Positions 35,678 to 44,171 of a DNA stretch of 64,000 nucleotides are shown in pieces. The notes beneath the pieces are model-generated. The model saw nothing but the letters and a program-made list of their open reading frames with translations, did not search any database and was not told the origin of the DNA. The position numbers and the translations under genes were made by a program. Source of the DNA: Seohaeicola saemankumensis. Its GTDB lineage: Bacteria; Pseudomonadota; Alphaproteobacteria; Rhodobacterales; Rhodobacteraceae. The stretch lies in assembly GCF_020171285.1 (NCBI RefSeq), contig NZ_JAIUZI010000007.1:62001-126000 (forward strand), written 5' to 3'. Positions within the stretch are counted from its first letter, which is position 1. Each line of letters starts with the position of its first letter.

Positions 35678-37111
35678 TCAGGACGGTCCGATCGTCTCGC
35701 AGGTCACGTTGCGGGCCTTGAGCCGGCGGCAGGCCAGATCGGCGCGCTCTTGCGACAACCCCATGAAATTGGCGTCAAAGCCGCGTTTTGTCTGCACCAC
35801 CTTGCGCAGCGATCCGTCCAGCGTCGACATTTCCGCCAGCGCGGTGCGCAGCAGGACCTTCTCGGCCTGGTAACGGCTGGTGTAGCGGCCCACGTTGATG
35901 CCCCAATGGGCGTTGCCGGTGGCCTGCAGGCGGGTGACCACCTCGCGCTCGGGTTCGGGGCGGGGGGCGGCGGCCGCTCGCGGTTCCTGCAGCAACGACA
36001 TCTTGTCGGTCGGGCGCGGCTCAGGGCGCGGCACCGCATCGGGCGCGGCGGCGGCGCGGGCCTCGGCCATGGCGGCGTCGATCCCGGCCTGTATCCTGGC
36101 TTCATCCTCCTGCGCGGTTTCCACAATCGCGCTGGCCATCAGGGTGCTGCTGCCGGGCCGCTGCTTGGGACGCAGGCTTTTTTGCACCGCGCCGACCAGG
36201 CGGACGGTCCGGCCGGCCGATCCATCGGGGGCAATGTCGCTGTTGCCGACATAGCGCGGCAGACCGGGCTTGCGCAGCGGCGCCCGCGACGGCGCCCGGC
36301 GAAAGCCGAGATCGAGTAGTTCCGCCACCTGCGCATTGCGCGCAGTCGAGGATTTGCCGCCGAACACGGTGGCGATTATCCGTTCGTTGCCGCGCTCGGC
36401 CGAGGCCACGAGGTTGAACCCGGCGGCCCGCGTATAGCCGGTCTTGATCCCGTCGGCGCCGCGATAGGCATCCAGCAGGCGCCGGTTCGTGTTGTTCACC
36501 ATCTTGACGCCCGCATCCGTCGACCGGCGCGAGAACAGGTTATAGTATTGCGGGTAATCGTACAGGATATGCCGCCCCAGAATGGTCATGTCGCGGGCGG
36601 TCGACATATGCCCGGATTCGGTCAGGCCATGGGCGTTCTTGAATGTCGTCCGGGTCATGCCCAGCGACTTGGCCGTGCGGGTCATCCGGCGGGCAAAGGC
36701 GGCTTCCGAGCCGCTGATCGCCTCGCCAATGGCGGTGGCGGAGTCGTTTGCCGATTTCACCGCCGCCGACCGGATCAGATACCGCAGCGCGATCCGCTGA
36801 CCGGATCGCAGGCCCAGCTTCGATGGCGGCTCGCTGGCGGCGTGGCTCGAAATCCGCACCTTGGTGTCCAGCGTGATTTCGCCGTTCCGGATCGCCTCGA
36901 AGGCGATGTAGAGCGTCATCATCTTGGTCAGGGACGCCGGATGCAGCCGGGTGTCCGCATTTCGCGAATGCAGGACCTCGCCGGTGCGGGCGTCCATGAC
37001 CATGGCGGCATAGGGGGCCGCGGATGCACTGAAGGGAGCGACCACGAACAACCAGATCGCGGTCAGAATGAATAAGCCCAATCGGGCCGGGTTGCTACGC
37101 CGAACCTGCAC
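35678..37111 (-). CDS. D-alanyl-D-alanine carboxypeptidase with C-terminal SPOR domain
   Basis: A 477-residue class C low-molecular-weight penicillin-binding protein that trims the terminal D-Ala from peptidoglycan. A signal peptide (LGLFILTAIWLFVVAPFSASAAP) precedes the S11 peptidase domain with catalytic SLTK, SAN and KTG motifs. A Pro/Ala-rich linker (about 330-395) leads to a SPOR-like domain (NAHWGINVGRYTSRYQAEKVLL...) that binds denuded glycan at division sites. The start codon is GTG at 37111. A 10-bp tandem duplication containing the GAGG ribosome site lies directly upstream. Confidence 0.92.
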   Translation of the reverse strand: MQVRRSNPARLGLFILTAIWLFVVAPFSASAAPYAAMVMDARTGEVLHSRNADTRLHPASLTKMMTLYIAFEAIRNGEITLDTKVRISSHAASEPPSKLGLRSGQRIALRYLIRSAAVKSANDSATAIGEAISGSEAAFARRMTRTAKSLGMTRTTFKNAHGLTESGHMSTARDMTILGRHILYDYPQYYNLFSRRSTDAGVKMVNNTNRRLLDAYRGADGIKTGYTRAAGFNLVASAERGNERIIATVFGGKSSTARNAQVAELLDLGFRRAPSRAPLRKPGLPRYVGNSDIAPDGSAGRTVRLVGAVQKSLRPKQRPGSSTLMASAIVETAQEDEARIQAGIDAAMAEARAAAAPDAVPRPEPRPTDKMSLLQEPRAAAAPRPEPEREVVTRLQATGNAHWGINVGRYTSRYQAEKVLLRTALAEMSTLDGSLRKVVQTKRGFDANFMGLSQERADLACRRLKARNVTCETIGPS

Positions 37112-37113
37112 GG

Positions 37114-37133
37114 TGTCTGCCTCTGTCTGCCTC
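37114..37133. repeat. 10-bp tandem duplication in the carboxypeptidase leader
   Basis: TGTCTGCCTC occurs twice head-to-tail (37114-37123, 37124-37133). On the coding strand each unit carries GAGG. The copy nearer the GTG start is about 8 bp away and probably acts as the ribosome site. Confidence 0.7.
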
Positions 37134-37319
37134 TGGCCGCCGGTTGTCCGGCTGACTCATTGATTGATTGCCATCAGGCTAACACAGCAAATAGTCAAAA
37201 TAAACCCAAGGCTTGCAGGGCTTAGTTGATTTTATTCCGGTGCCTTTTCCAACATTTGGGGTGTCCGTGTGGCGCACCCCCTAAACCGGCCAATGTGGCA
37301 AAACCAAGGCGGCGCCGGG

Positions 37320-40046
37320 TCACCACGTCAGCCATTGCCGCACGAACCGGTTGCCCCGGCGCACCAGCAGGCGGCGCAGTTCGTCCCCGAGCAGAATCGC
37401 AAAGGCAAATGGCACCGACAGCATCAGCATCCACGCCTCAAGCGGCGCGGTGCCGAAAAAGGTGTTGAAGGCCGGGATATAGGCGATGGCCGCCAGCAGC
37501 AGCAGTTCCGCGCCGATCCCCAGCAGCACCAGCCGGTTGGTGAACAACCCCACGGTCAGCAGGCTCTGCCGCCGGGTCCGGCAGATGATCACGTCGGCCA
37601 CCTGGCAGATGATGATCGAGGCAAAGAAGCCGGTGATCGCCTGCCGGTACAACGGGTCGCTTCCCGCCAGATCCATGCCCCATTCCCAACCGCCCGAGTA
37701 GAGGATGGTGAAATATGTAAAGAACCCCGCCGCCGCCTGGATCATGCCGACGACGCCATAGCTCATCAGCAGCAGGTTGCGGCTGAGCAGCCGTTCGTTG
37801 CGCGGGCGCGGCTTGCGTTTCATCACATCGGTTTCCGGGGGTTCCGCCCCCAGCCCCAGCGCCGGCAGGATATCGGTGCCCAGGTCGATCGACAGGATCA
37901 GGATCACCGTCAGCGGCAGCGGGATATCCAGCAGAACATAGGCAATGAACGGCAGGATCTCGGGAATGTTCGAGGTCAGGATATAGGCGATGAACTTCTT
38001 GATATTGTCAAAGATGGTGCGGCCCTCTTCGACGGCGGTCACGATGGTGGCGAAATTGTCGTCCATCAGCACCATGTTGCTGGCCTCCTTGGCCACCTCG
38101 GTGCCGCCGATGCCCATGGCCACGCCCATATCGGCGTTCTTCAGGGCAGGGGCGTCGTTGACTCCGTCGCCGGTGACGGTCACGATCTCGCCCAGATCCT
38201 GCAGCGCGCGGACAACCTGCAGTTTCTGCGCCGGCGCGATGCGGGCAAAGATGATTTCGGGGTTGTCCTTCAGCACCTGGGCCAGACGCGCCTCGGACAT
38301 GCCCGCCAGTTCGTCGCCCTGCACCACGCAACCGGCTTCTGAGATCAGGCCGATCTGCTGCCCGATGGTCTTGGCCGTCAGCCCGAAATCGCCGGTCAGC
38401 ATGATCACCCGGATCCCCGCCGAGTGGCAGCGCGCCAGCGCCTCGGGCACCTCGGGGCGCGGCGGGTCGATCATGCCGACCAGGCCCAGGAATACGTAGC
38501 CGTCCTCGGGCACCGCCTCGCCCTCGCCGGGGCGCGCGGCAAAGCCGAGCCCGCGTTCGCCCCGTCCCGCCAGGACGTGATATTGCGCCGCCACTTCGGC
38601 GCGGCGCGCCTCGGTCAGCTCAAGCACCTCGCCCCCCAGCGCGATCCGGTCGCACATGTCCAGCACCACCTCGGGCGCGCCCTTTAGCGCGGCCCAAGGT
38701 CCGGTTCCGTCGTCGCTGACCGTGATCATCCGCTTGTTGGCGGAATTGAACGGCTGCGTCGCCACCTCGCGCACATCGCGCAGGGCGGGCACATCCGCGA
38801 ACGCCTTGGCATAGATCAGCAACGCGCCCTCGGTGCTGTCGCCGGAAAACCCGTCCGGGGTCAGAAGGGCGCCGTTGCAGATGCACATCACCCGCAGCAT
38901 CTCTTTGAACACGGGGTCGTCCGCGACCGCCGGGTCGTTGCAGCTGTATTCCCGGCCCCCCATCGACAACGTCTGCACCGCCAGCCGGTTCTGCGTCAGC
39001 GTGCCGGTCTTGTCGGTACAGATGACGGTGGTTGAGCCCAGCGTTTCGACGCTTTCCAGGTTCTTGATCAGCGCGTTCTTGGCCGCCATCCGGCGGCTCG
39101 CCATGGTCAGGCTCAGCGTCACAGTGGGCAACAGCCCCTCGGGGACATTGGCCACGATGATGCCGATTGCAAAGATCAGCGACCCGATCACCCCGTTTCC
39201 GATCAGTACGGAAACGGCAAAGAACGAGACCCCCAGAAAGATGGCGATAAAGCTGATCACCTTGATAAAGTACTTCAGCTCGCGGTGGATCGGCGTCTCG
39301 TGCACTTCGGTGGCCTTGGTCAGCTCGACAATCGAGCCGATCTGCGTCGACATGCCGGTCTCGCAGACCACCACGGTGGCCTCGCCGTTCTGGACCAGCG
39401 ATCCCGAAAACACCATGTTGGGGCTTTCCAGAACATTGTCGCTGCTCTGGTCGGCGTCCAGCAGCTGTGGCTCGCTTTCCCCGGTCAGGGAGGAATTGTC
39501 GACCTTGAGCTCGTTTGACCGCAGCAGCCGCCCGTCCGCCGGCACCCGGTCGCCTTCCTGCAGCGCCAGCACGTCGCCGGGCACCAGTTCCTCGGCGGCC
39601 ACCTCGACGGCGCGGCCATCGCGGTAAACCGTGATCATCGCGGGGAGCATCTTGCGAAAACTCTCCATGATCTTTTCGCTCTGGTGTTCCTGGAAATAGG
39701 TGAAGGTTGCGTTCAGCAACACAACGGCCAGCAGCGCGATGGCGATGTACAGATTGCCCTGGCCCGGATCCAGCCGCTCGGCGGTCATCGCCAGCATGCC
39801 GCCGAAAATCAACAGCAGGGCAAAGAAGTTCTTGAACTGCAGCAGGAACTTGATGATCTCGGGCCGCTTGCCGGTGACCTGCAGCTCGTTGCGCCCAAAG
39901 CGCTCCAGCCGCTGCGCGGCCTCGGCGCTGCTCAACCCCTCGACACCGGTGTCCAGAGCGCTCAGAACCGCGTCCAGCGGCCGACTGTGAAACTGCTCTC
40001 GCGGGGCCGCGATCACGTCGTCGGTGTGCCGGGTATCATGGGCCAT
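37320..40046 (-). CDS. P-type cation ATPase resembling the Na,K-ATPase alpha subunit (P2-type)
   Basis: A 908-residue P2-type pump. It has an N-terminal cation-ATPase domain, the actuator motif LTGESEP, phosphorylated D345 in CTDKTGTLTQNR, the TGDGVNDAPAL hinge and about ten membrane helices. The helix 4 region IIVANVPEGLLPTVTLSLT, helix 5-6 region LTSNIPEILPF...IDLGTDILPAL and C-terminal DELRRLLVRRGN closely follow animal Na,K- and H,K-ATPase rather than SERCA (VAAIPEGLPA). The transported ion is inferred only; no beta-subunit gene is nearby. The start at 40046 has a GGAG site. Confidence 0.85.
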   Translation of the reverse strand: MAHDTRHTDDVIAAPREQFHSRPLDAVLSALDTGVEGLSSAEAAQRLERFGRNELQVTGKRPEIIKFLLQFKNFFALLLIFGGMLAMTAERLDPGQGNLYIAIALLAVVLLNATFTYFQEHQSEKIMESFRKMLPAMITVYRDGRAVEVAAEELVPGDVLALQEGDRVPADGRLLRSNELKVDNSSLTGESEPQLLDADQSSDNVLESPNMVFSGSLVQNGEATVVVCETGMSTQIGSIVELTKATEVHETPIHRELKYFIKVISFIAIFLGVSFFAVSVLIGNGVIGSLIFAIGIIVANVPEGLLPTVTLSLTMASRRMAAKNALIKNLESVETLGSTTVICTDKTGTLTQNRLAVQTLSMGGREYSCNDPAVADDPVFKEMLRVMCICNGALLTPDGFSGDSTEGALLIYAKAFADVPALRDVREVATQPFNSANKRMITVSDDGTGPWAALKGAPEVVLDMCDRIALGGEVLELTEARRAEVAAQYHVLAGRGERGLGFAARPGEGEAVPEDGYVFLGLVGMIDPPRPEVPEALARCHSAGIRVIMLTGDFGLTAKTIGQQIGLISEAGCVVQGDELAGMSEARLAQVLKDNPEIIFARIAPAQKLQVVRALQDLGEIVTVTGDGVNDAPALKNADMGVAMGIGGTEVAKEASNMVLMDDNFATIVTAVEEGRTIFDNIKKFIAYILTSNIPEILPFIAYVLLDIPLPLTVILILSIDLGTDILPALGLGAEPPETDVMKRKPRPRNERLLSRNLLLMSYGVVGMIQAAAGFFTYFTILYSGGWEWGMDLAGSDPLYRQAITGFFASIIICQVADVIICRTRRQSLLTVGLFTNRLVLLGIGAELLLLAAIAYIPAFNTFFGTAPLEAWMLMLSVPFAFAILLGDELRRLLVRRGNRFVRQWLTW

Positions 40047-40176
40047 GGCGCTGCTCCGTGTGTCATGCAGATCCCGCATAGCAGCCCCAAGGCGGCGCGG
40101 ACTTGTCCTGAGTCATGTCGTGGAAAGTATTTCTGCAGATCAGCAGGCGGTGCCTGAAAACCCGGCAGATCGCGGT

Positions 40177-40881
40177 TCAGCGCGGCTCTATCTGGTCCAG
40201 AAGCGCGGGCAGGGCGCCCAGGTCGGCGATCTCACGGTATCGCGCGGCCTGCTCGGGGGCCTCGGCGTGTTCGATTTCCCAGACCAGCCCATGCGGCACG
40301 TAGATGCCCCAGCCGCCGGCCTCGATCACCGGCACCACGTCCGAGCGCATCGAATTGCCGACCATCATCGCCCGCTCCGCCCCCTCTCCGTGGCGTTCAA
40401 AGATCCCGGCATAGACGGCGGGCGTCTTCTCGGACACGATCTCGACCCCGTCGAACAGATCGCCCAGCCCCGATTGCGCCAGCTTGCGCTCCTGGTCCAG
40501 CAGGTCGCCCTTGGTGATCAGCACCACGCGATGGGTGTCGGCCACCGCCTCCACCGCCGCCTGCGCGTGCGGCAGCAATTCGATGGGATGGGCCAGCATG
40601 TCCTGCCCGGCCTCGATCAACTGGCGAATCACCCGCGCGGGAACCCGATCTTCGGTCACCTCGATGGCGGTTTCGATCATCGACAGGGTAAAGCCCTTGA
40701 TGCCGTATCCATAGCGCCCGATGTTGCGTTTTTCGGCGGCCAGCAGCCGTTCCGCCAGGTGATCGGGGGCGGTGTAATCGGCCAGCAGCTCGGCAAACCG
40801 GTCCTGGGTCCCGCGAAAGAACCGTTCGTTGTGCCACAATGTGTCATCGGCGTCGAAACCGACGGTGGTCAGCGAAGTCAT
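40177..40881 (-). CDS. HAD-superfamily hydrolase
   Basis: A 234-residue phosphatase-like protein. Motif I is GFDADDTLWHN (nucleophile D10, acid D12), motif II VVLITKGD, motif III lysine in SEKTPAVYAGIF, and motif IV MVGNSMRSDVVPVIEAGG. A helical cap lies between motifs I and II. The substrate cannot be predicted. It lies 130 bp upstream of the P-type ATPase on the same strand and is divergent from clpS. Confidence 0.85.
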   Translation of the reverse strand: MTSLTTVGFDADDTLWHNERFFRGTQDRFAELLADYTAPDHLAERLLAAEKRNIGRYGYGIKGFTLSMIETAIEVTEDRVPARVIRQLIEAGQDMLAHPIELLPHAQAAVEAVADTHRVVLITKGDLLDQERKLAQSGLGDLFDGVEIVSEKTPAVYAGIFERHGEGAERAMMVGNSMRSDVVPVIEAGGWGIYVPHGLVWEIEHAEAPEQAARYREIADLGALPALLDQIEPR

Positions 40882-40976
40882 CCCAATAACCTGTCTGCTT
40901 TCTCTTTTCTAATCCGATGGTAAGGTTATATAAGCACATAATCACCAATATGACCGGAACCGGGTAGACCTGAGCG

Positions 40977-41318
40977 ATGCTGCTACAGCCACTGAAGATG
41001 TCGGACAAGTCGGATGACGATGGCGATGCCTCCATCCTGCTTCAGTCGCGTCCAAAGACCAAGCGCCCGCCACTCTACAAGGTGCTGCTGCTGAACGATG
41101 ACTACACGCCGATGGAATTCGTCGTGCACGTGCTGGAACGGTTCTTTGGCATGACCCATGCCGAAGCCTTTGAAATCATGCTGACCGTCCACAAAAAGGG
41201 GCTCGCCGTTGTCGGCGTGTTCAGCCATGAAATCGCCGAAACCAAGGTCGGACAGGTGATGGATTTCGCGCGCCGGCATCAGCATCCGCTGCAATGCACG
41301 ATGGAACGCGAAGAGTAA
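40977..41318 (+). CDS. clpS: ATP-dependent Clp protease adaptor ClpS
   Basis: A 113-residue N-end-rule adaptor that hands substrates with destabilising N-termini to ClpA. The core [31 protein letters not shown] contains the N-degron pocket residues. A variable acidic N-terminal extension precedes it. Translation may start at 40977 or at the ATG at 40998 (MSDKSDD); neither has a clear ribosome site. No clpA gene follows within the window. A double-hairpin element ends the unit. Confidence 0.95.
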   Translation: MLLQPLKMSDKSDDDGDASILLQSRPKTKRPPLYKVLLLNDDYTPMEFVVHVLERFFGMTHAEAFEIMLTVHKKGLAVVGVFSHEIAETKVGQVMDFARRHQHPLQCTMEREE

Positions 41319-41344
41319 CGCGCAATCATCCCCCGCGCGCGCTG

Positions 41345-41389
41345 CAAAATTCTTCAAAGAATTTTGGCAAGGATTTTGCAAAATCCTTG
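41345..41389. repeat. Double AT-rich hairpin, copy 3
   Basis: Hairpin 1 is CAAAATTCTT (41345-41354) with AAGAATTTTG (41357-41366). Hairpin 2 is CAAGGATTTT (41368-41377) with AAAATCCTTG (41380-41389). It lies between clpS and the rsmC-like gene, both on the plus strand, and is followed by TCGCCAG, as is copy 2. Confidence 0.75.
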
Positions 41390-41427
41390 TCGCCAGCCGC
41401 GGCCTTTTCGCCTAAGGGCTTGCGATC

Positions 41428-42420
41428 ATGAACAGCCGACTGACACTTGCCTTCGATTCCGGGCTGCCGCTTCCCAGTGACGGGCAGATCGGGGTGTTTC
41501 ATCCCCGCGCGGGCATGGATCTCGGATCGCTGCCGCGCGACCGGGTTCGGATCATCCAGCCGCTGCGTCCCGATCACGATGCCTTTGCCGCGCTGGGCTA
41601 TGCCACCGCCCCGCAGGCCGATCCGGATGACCGCTTCGCCCTGACGCTGGTCTGCCTGCCGCGGGCCAAGCCGCTGGCGCGGGCTCTGGTCGCGCAGGCG
41701 GTGGCCTGCACCGACGGGCCGGTCGTGGTGGACGGGGCCAAGACCGACAGCATCGACAGCCTGCTGCGCGACACCCGCAAGCGCGCCGATATCGCCGGCC
41801 AGCTGTCCAAGGCGCATGGCAAGCTGTTCTGGTTCGCCGCCGACCCAGAGGCTTTTGCCGACTGGCGGCCACCAGAGGAGCAGGTCATTGACGGTTTTCG
41901 CACCGCGCCCGGTGTCTTTTCCGCCGACGGGATCGACCCGGCCTCGCAGCTGCTGGTCGACCATCTTCCTCACCACGTGGGCAACCACGTCGCCGATCTG
42001 GGCGCCGGCTGGGGCTATCTTTCGGCCCATCTGCTGCGGGATCCAAAGGTGCAGGTGCTGCATCTGGTCGAGGCGGACCATGCCGCGCTGGACTGCGCGC
42101 GCCTCAACGTGACCGATCCGCGCGCGCGCTTGCACTGGGCCGACGCGCTGACATGGGCGGCCCCCGGTCCGGTCGACGCGGTGGTGATGAACCCGCCCTT
42201 TCACAACAACGCCCGCGCCGCCGACCCCGGTCTGGGGCGGGGGTTCATCGAGACCGCCGCGCGGATCTTGTCGCCGCGCGGGCAACTGTGGATGGTGGCC
42301 AACCGTCACCTGCCGTATGAGCAGGCGCTGGCGGCCCATTTCGCCCAGACGGCCGAGATCGCCGGCGACAACCGGTTCAAGGTCCTGCATGCGGCACGCC
42401 CCTCTCGCGCCCGGCGCTAA
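41428..42420 (+). CDS. RsmC-like class I SAM-dependent RNA methyltransferase
   Basis: A 330-residue protein with two related halves, as in RsmC (16S rRNA m2G1207 methyltransferase). The N-terminal half is a degenerate methyltransferase fold. The C-terminal half has the SAM-binding motif VADLGAGWGYLSAHLL, acidic LVEADHAALDCARLN and catalytic VVMNPPFHNN (NPPF), the signature of N2-guanine methyltransferases. The target base is inferred. The SDR gene starts 37 bp downstream and hemF follows it, possibly as one unit. Confidence 0.85.
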   Translation: MNSRLTLAFDSGLPLPSDGQIGVFHPRAGMDLGSLPRDRVRIIQPLRPDHDAFAALGYATAPQADPDDRFALTLVCLPRAKPLARALVAQAVACTDGPVVVDGAKTDSIDSLLRDTRKRADIAGQLSKAHGKLFWFAADPEAFADWRPPEEQVIDGFRTAPGVFSADGIDPASQLLVDHLPHHVGNHVADLGAGWGYLSAHLLRDPKVQVLHLVEADHAALDCARLNVTDPRARLHWADALTWAAPGPVDAVVMNPPFHNNARAADPGLGRGFIETAARILSPRGQLWMVANRHLPYEQALAAHFAQTAEIAGDNRFKVLHAARPSRARR

Positions 42421-42457
42421 AGCCCGCTAGTCTGCCCAAAACCTCAGGGAGTCCTCA

Positions 42458-43258
42458 ATGTCCTTTTCCATCGCCGGCAAGACCGCCATCGTCACCGGCG
42501 CCGCCAACGGGATCGGCCTGGCCATCGGGCGCCAGTTCGCCGAAAAAGGCGCAAACGTCATGTTCGCGGACATGGATGAAAAGCGTCTGGTCGACGAATT
42601 GGGCGACCAGGCCGAAGACAGCAACGTGCGCTACTTTGCCGGCGATCTGCGGGAACGGCTGACCATCGTCAACCTGCTGTCCGCGACGCTGGATGCCTTC
42701 GATCAGGTCGATGTGCTGGTCAATGCCGCCCGCCAGGTGATCCCCTCGGACCCGCTCGATTCCGAAGACGATTCGGTGATCACCCTGCTGAACCAGAACC
42801 TGATGCCCGCGCTGCGTCTCAGCCAGCTGGTCGCCAAGCGGATGATCAAACAGTCCGAGGGCCGCGAAGAGGGCGCCGCCGGTTCCATCATCAACCTCAG
42901 CTCGATCGCCGCCCGGCGCACCCACCCCGACCTGATGGCCTATTCCGTCAGCTCCGCCGCGCTCGATCAGATGACACGCTCGCTCGCCGTGGCGCTGGCG
43001 CCGCACCGGATCCGGGTCAATGCGGTGGCGATCGGCTCGGTTATGAGCCATTCGCTGAAAACCACGCTCAAGGATAACCGCACTTTCCGGCAGGATATCG
43101 AGGACCACACACCGCTGAACCGTATCGCCGCGCCGTCCGAACTGGGCGATGCGGCGCAGTTCCTCGCCTCCGAGGCGGCCGGGTTCATGACCGGCCAGAT
43201 CCTGACGCTGGATGGCGGGCGCACGCTGCTCGACCCGGTGGCGGCCCCCGCACACTAA
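42458..43258 (+). CDS. SDR-family protein lacking the catalytic lysine
   Basis: A 266-residue Rossmann-fold protein of the short-chain dehydrogenase family. The cofactor site is TGAANGIG, and the downstream DVLVNAA and INLSSIA blocks are normal. The active site reads Y162-S-V-S-S166, where classical members have YxxxK, so the lysine that lowers the tyrosine pKa is replaced by serine. The C-terminal FMTGQILTLDGG block is usual. Activity as an oxidoreductase is therefore doubtful; it may have another proton donor or a binding role. It sits 12 bp upstream of hemF. Confidence 0.85.
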   Translation: MSFSIAGKTAIVTGAANGIGLAIGRQFAEKGANVMFADMDEKRLVDELGDQAEDSNVRYFAGDLRERLTIVNLLSATLDAFDQVDVLVNAARQVIPSDPLDSEDDSVITLLNQNLMPALRLSQLVAKRMIKQSEGREEGAAGSIINLSSIAARRTHPDLMAYSVSSAALDQMTRSLAVALAPHRIRVNAVAIGSVMSHSLKTTLKDNRTFRQDIEDHTPLNRIAAPSELGDAAQFLASEAAGFMTGQILTLDGGRTLLDPVAAPAH

Positions 43259-43270
43259 GGACTGCACCCT

Positions 43271-44164
43271 ATGACCGACACGTTCGACCACGAAAAACAG
43301 ACCGCTTCCGCGTGGTTCCGCCAACTGCGCGACGATATCGTCGCCGCCTTTGAGGGGCTGGAGGACAGCCACGACACCGGCCCCTTTGCCGACATGGCGC
43401 CGGGCCGGTTCGAGGTGAGCGAGACCAAACGCGCCTCGGATGACGGTTCGGACGCCGGCGGCGGGCTGATGAGCGTGATGCGCGGCGGCCGGGTTTTTGA
43501 AAAGGTCGGCGTCAACATCTCTACCGTCTACGGCGCGCTTGGTGAACAGGCGCAGGCGGCGATGATGGCCCGCAAGGGGCTGCCGGGGATGAAGGACGAT
43601 CCGCGGTTCTGGGCGTCGGGCATCTCCCTTGTCGCGCATATGCAGAACCCGCATGCGCCCGCCGTCCACATGAACACGCGGATGTTCTGGACCCCGCACG
43701 CCTGGTGGTTCGGCGGCGGGTCCGACCTGAACCCGTGCATCGAATACGATGACGACACCGTGCATTTCCACGCCACGCAAAAGGCACATCTGGATCCCCA
43801 CGGCGCGGCGCATTACCCCCGGCTCAAGGACTGGGCCGACGAATATTTCTACATCCCGCACCGGCACCGGGCGCGCGGGGTGGGGGGCATCTTTATGGAT
43901 GACTACTGTACCGGCGACTGGCAGGCCGATTTCGACCTGACCCGCGACATCGGCCGCGCCTTCCTGCCGGCCTATGTGCCGCTGGTCGAAAAACGGCGCA
44001 CCACCCCCTGCGCCGATGCCGACAAGGATACCCAGCTGATCCATCGCGGGCTCTATGCCGAATACAACCTCGTCTACGACCGGGGGACCAAGTTCGGGCT
44101 GGCGACAGGCCACGACGCGAATGCCGTGTTGATGAGCCTGCCGCCGATGGCGAAATGGGTCTGA
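43271..44164 (+). CDS. hemF: Oxygen-dependent coproporphyrinogen III oxidase
   Basis: A 297-residue enzyme that decarboxylates coproporphyrinogen III to protoporphyrinogen IX with oxygen. Conserved blocks include GGGLMSVMRGGRVFEKVGVN, WFGGGSDLNPCIEYDDDTVHFHATQK, YFYIPHRHRARGVGGIFMDDY and ATGHDANAVLMSLPPMAKW. It is the aerobic counterpart of hemN at 13525-14880. It is convergent with the MATE gene, with stops 7 bp apart. Confidence 0.96.
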   Translation: MTDTFDHEKQTASAWFRQLRDDIVAAFEGLEDSHDTGPFADMAPGRFEVSETKRASDDGSDAGGGLMSVMRGGRVFEKVGVNISTVYGALGEQAQAAMMARKGLPGMKDDPRFWASGISLVAHMQNPHAPAVHMNTRMFWTPHAWWFGGGSDLNPCIEYDDDTVHFHATQKAHLDPHGAAHYPRLKDWADEYFYIPHRHRARGVGGIFMDDYCTGDWQADFDLTRDIGRAFLPAYVPLVEKRRTTPCADADKDTQLIHRGLYAEYNLVYDRGTKFGLATGHDANAVLMSLPPMAKWV

Positions 44165-44171
44165 CCGGGCC

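Noticed and set aside
37164..37177. FNR-like sequence TTGATTGCCATCAG upstream of the D,D-carboxypeptidase gene
   Set aside because: The last base departs from the consensus, the neighbouring TGAT repeats raise the chance of a random match, and the gene has no link to oxygen control.
37259..37282. GGGGTG/CACCCC stem after the P-type ATPase gene as a terminator
   Set aside because: Only six pairs with an 11-nt or longer loop and no T tract on the relevant strand.
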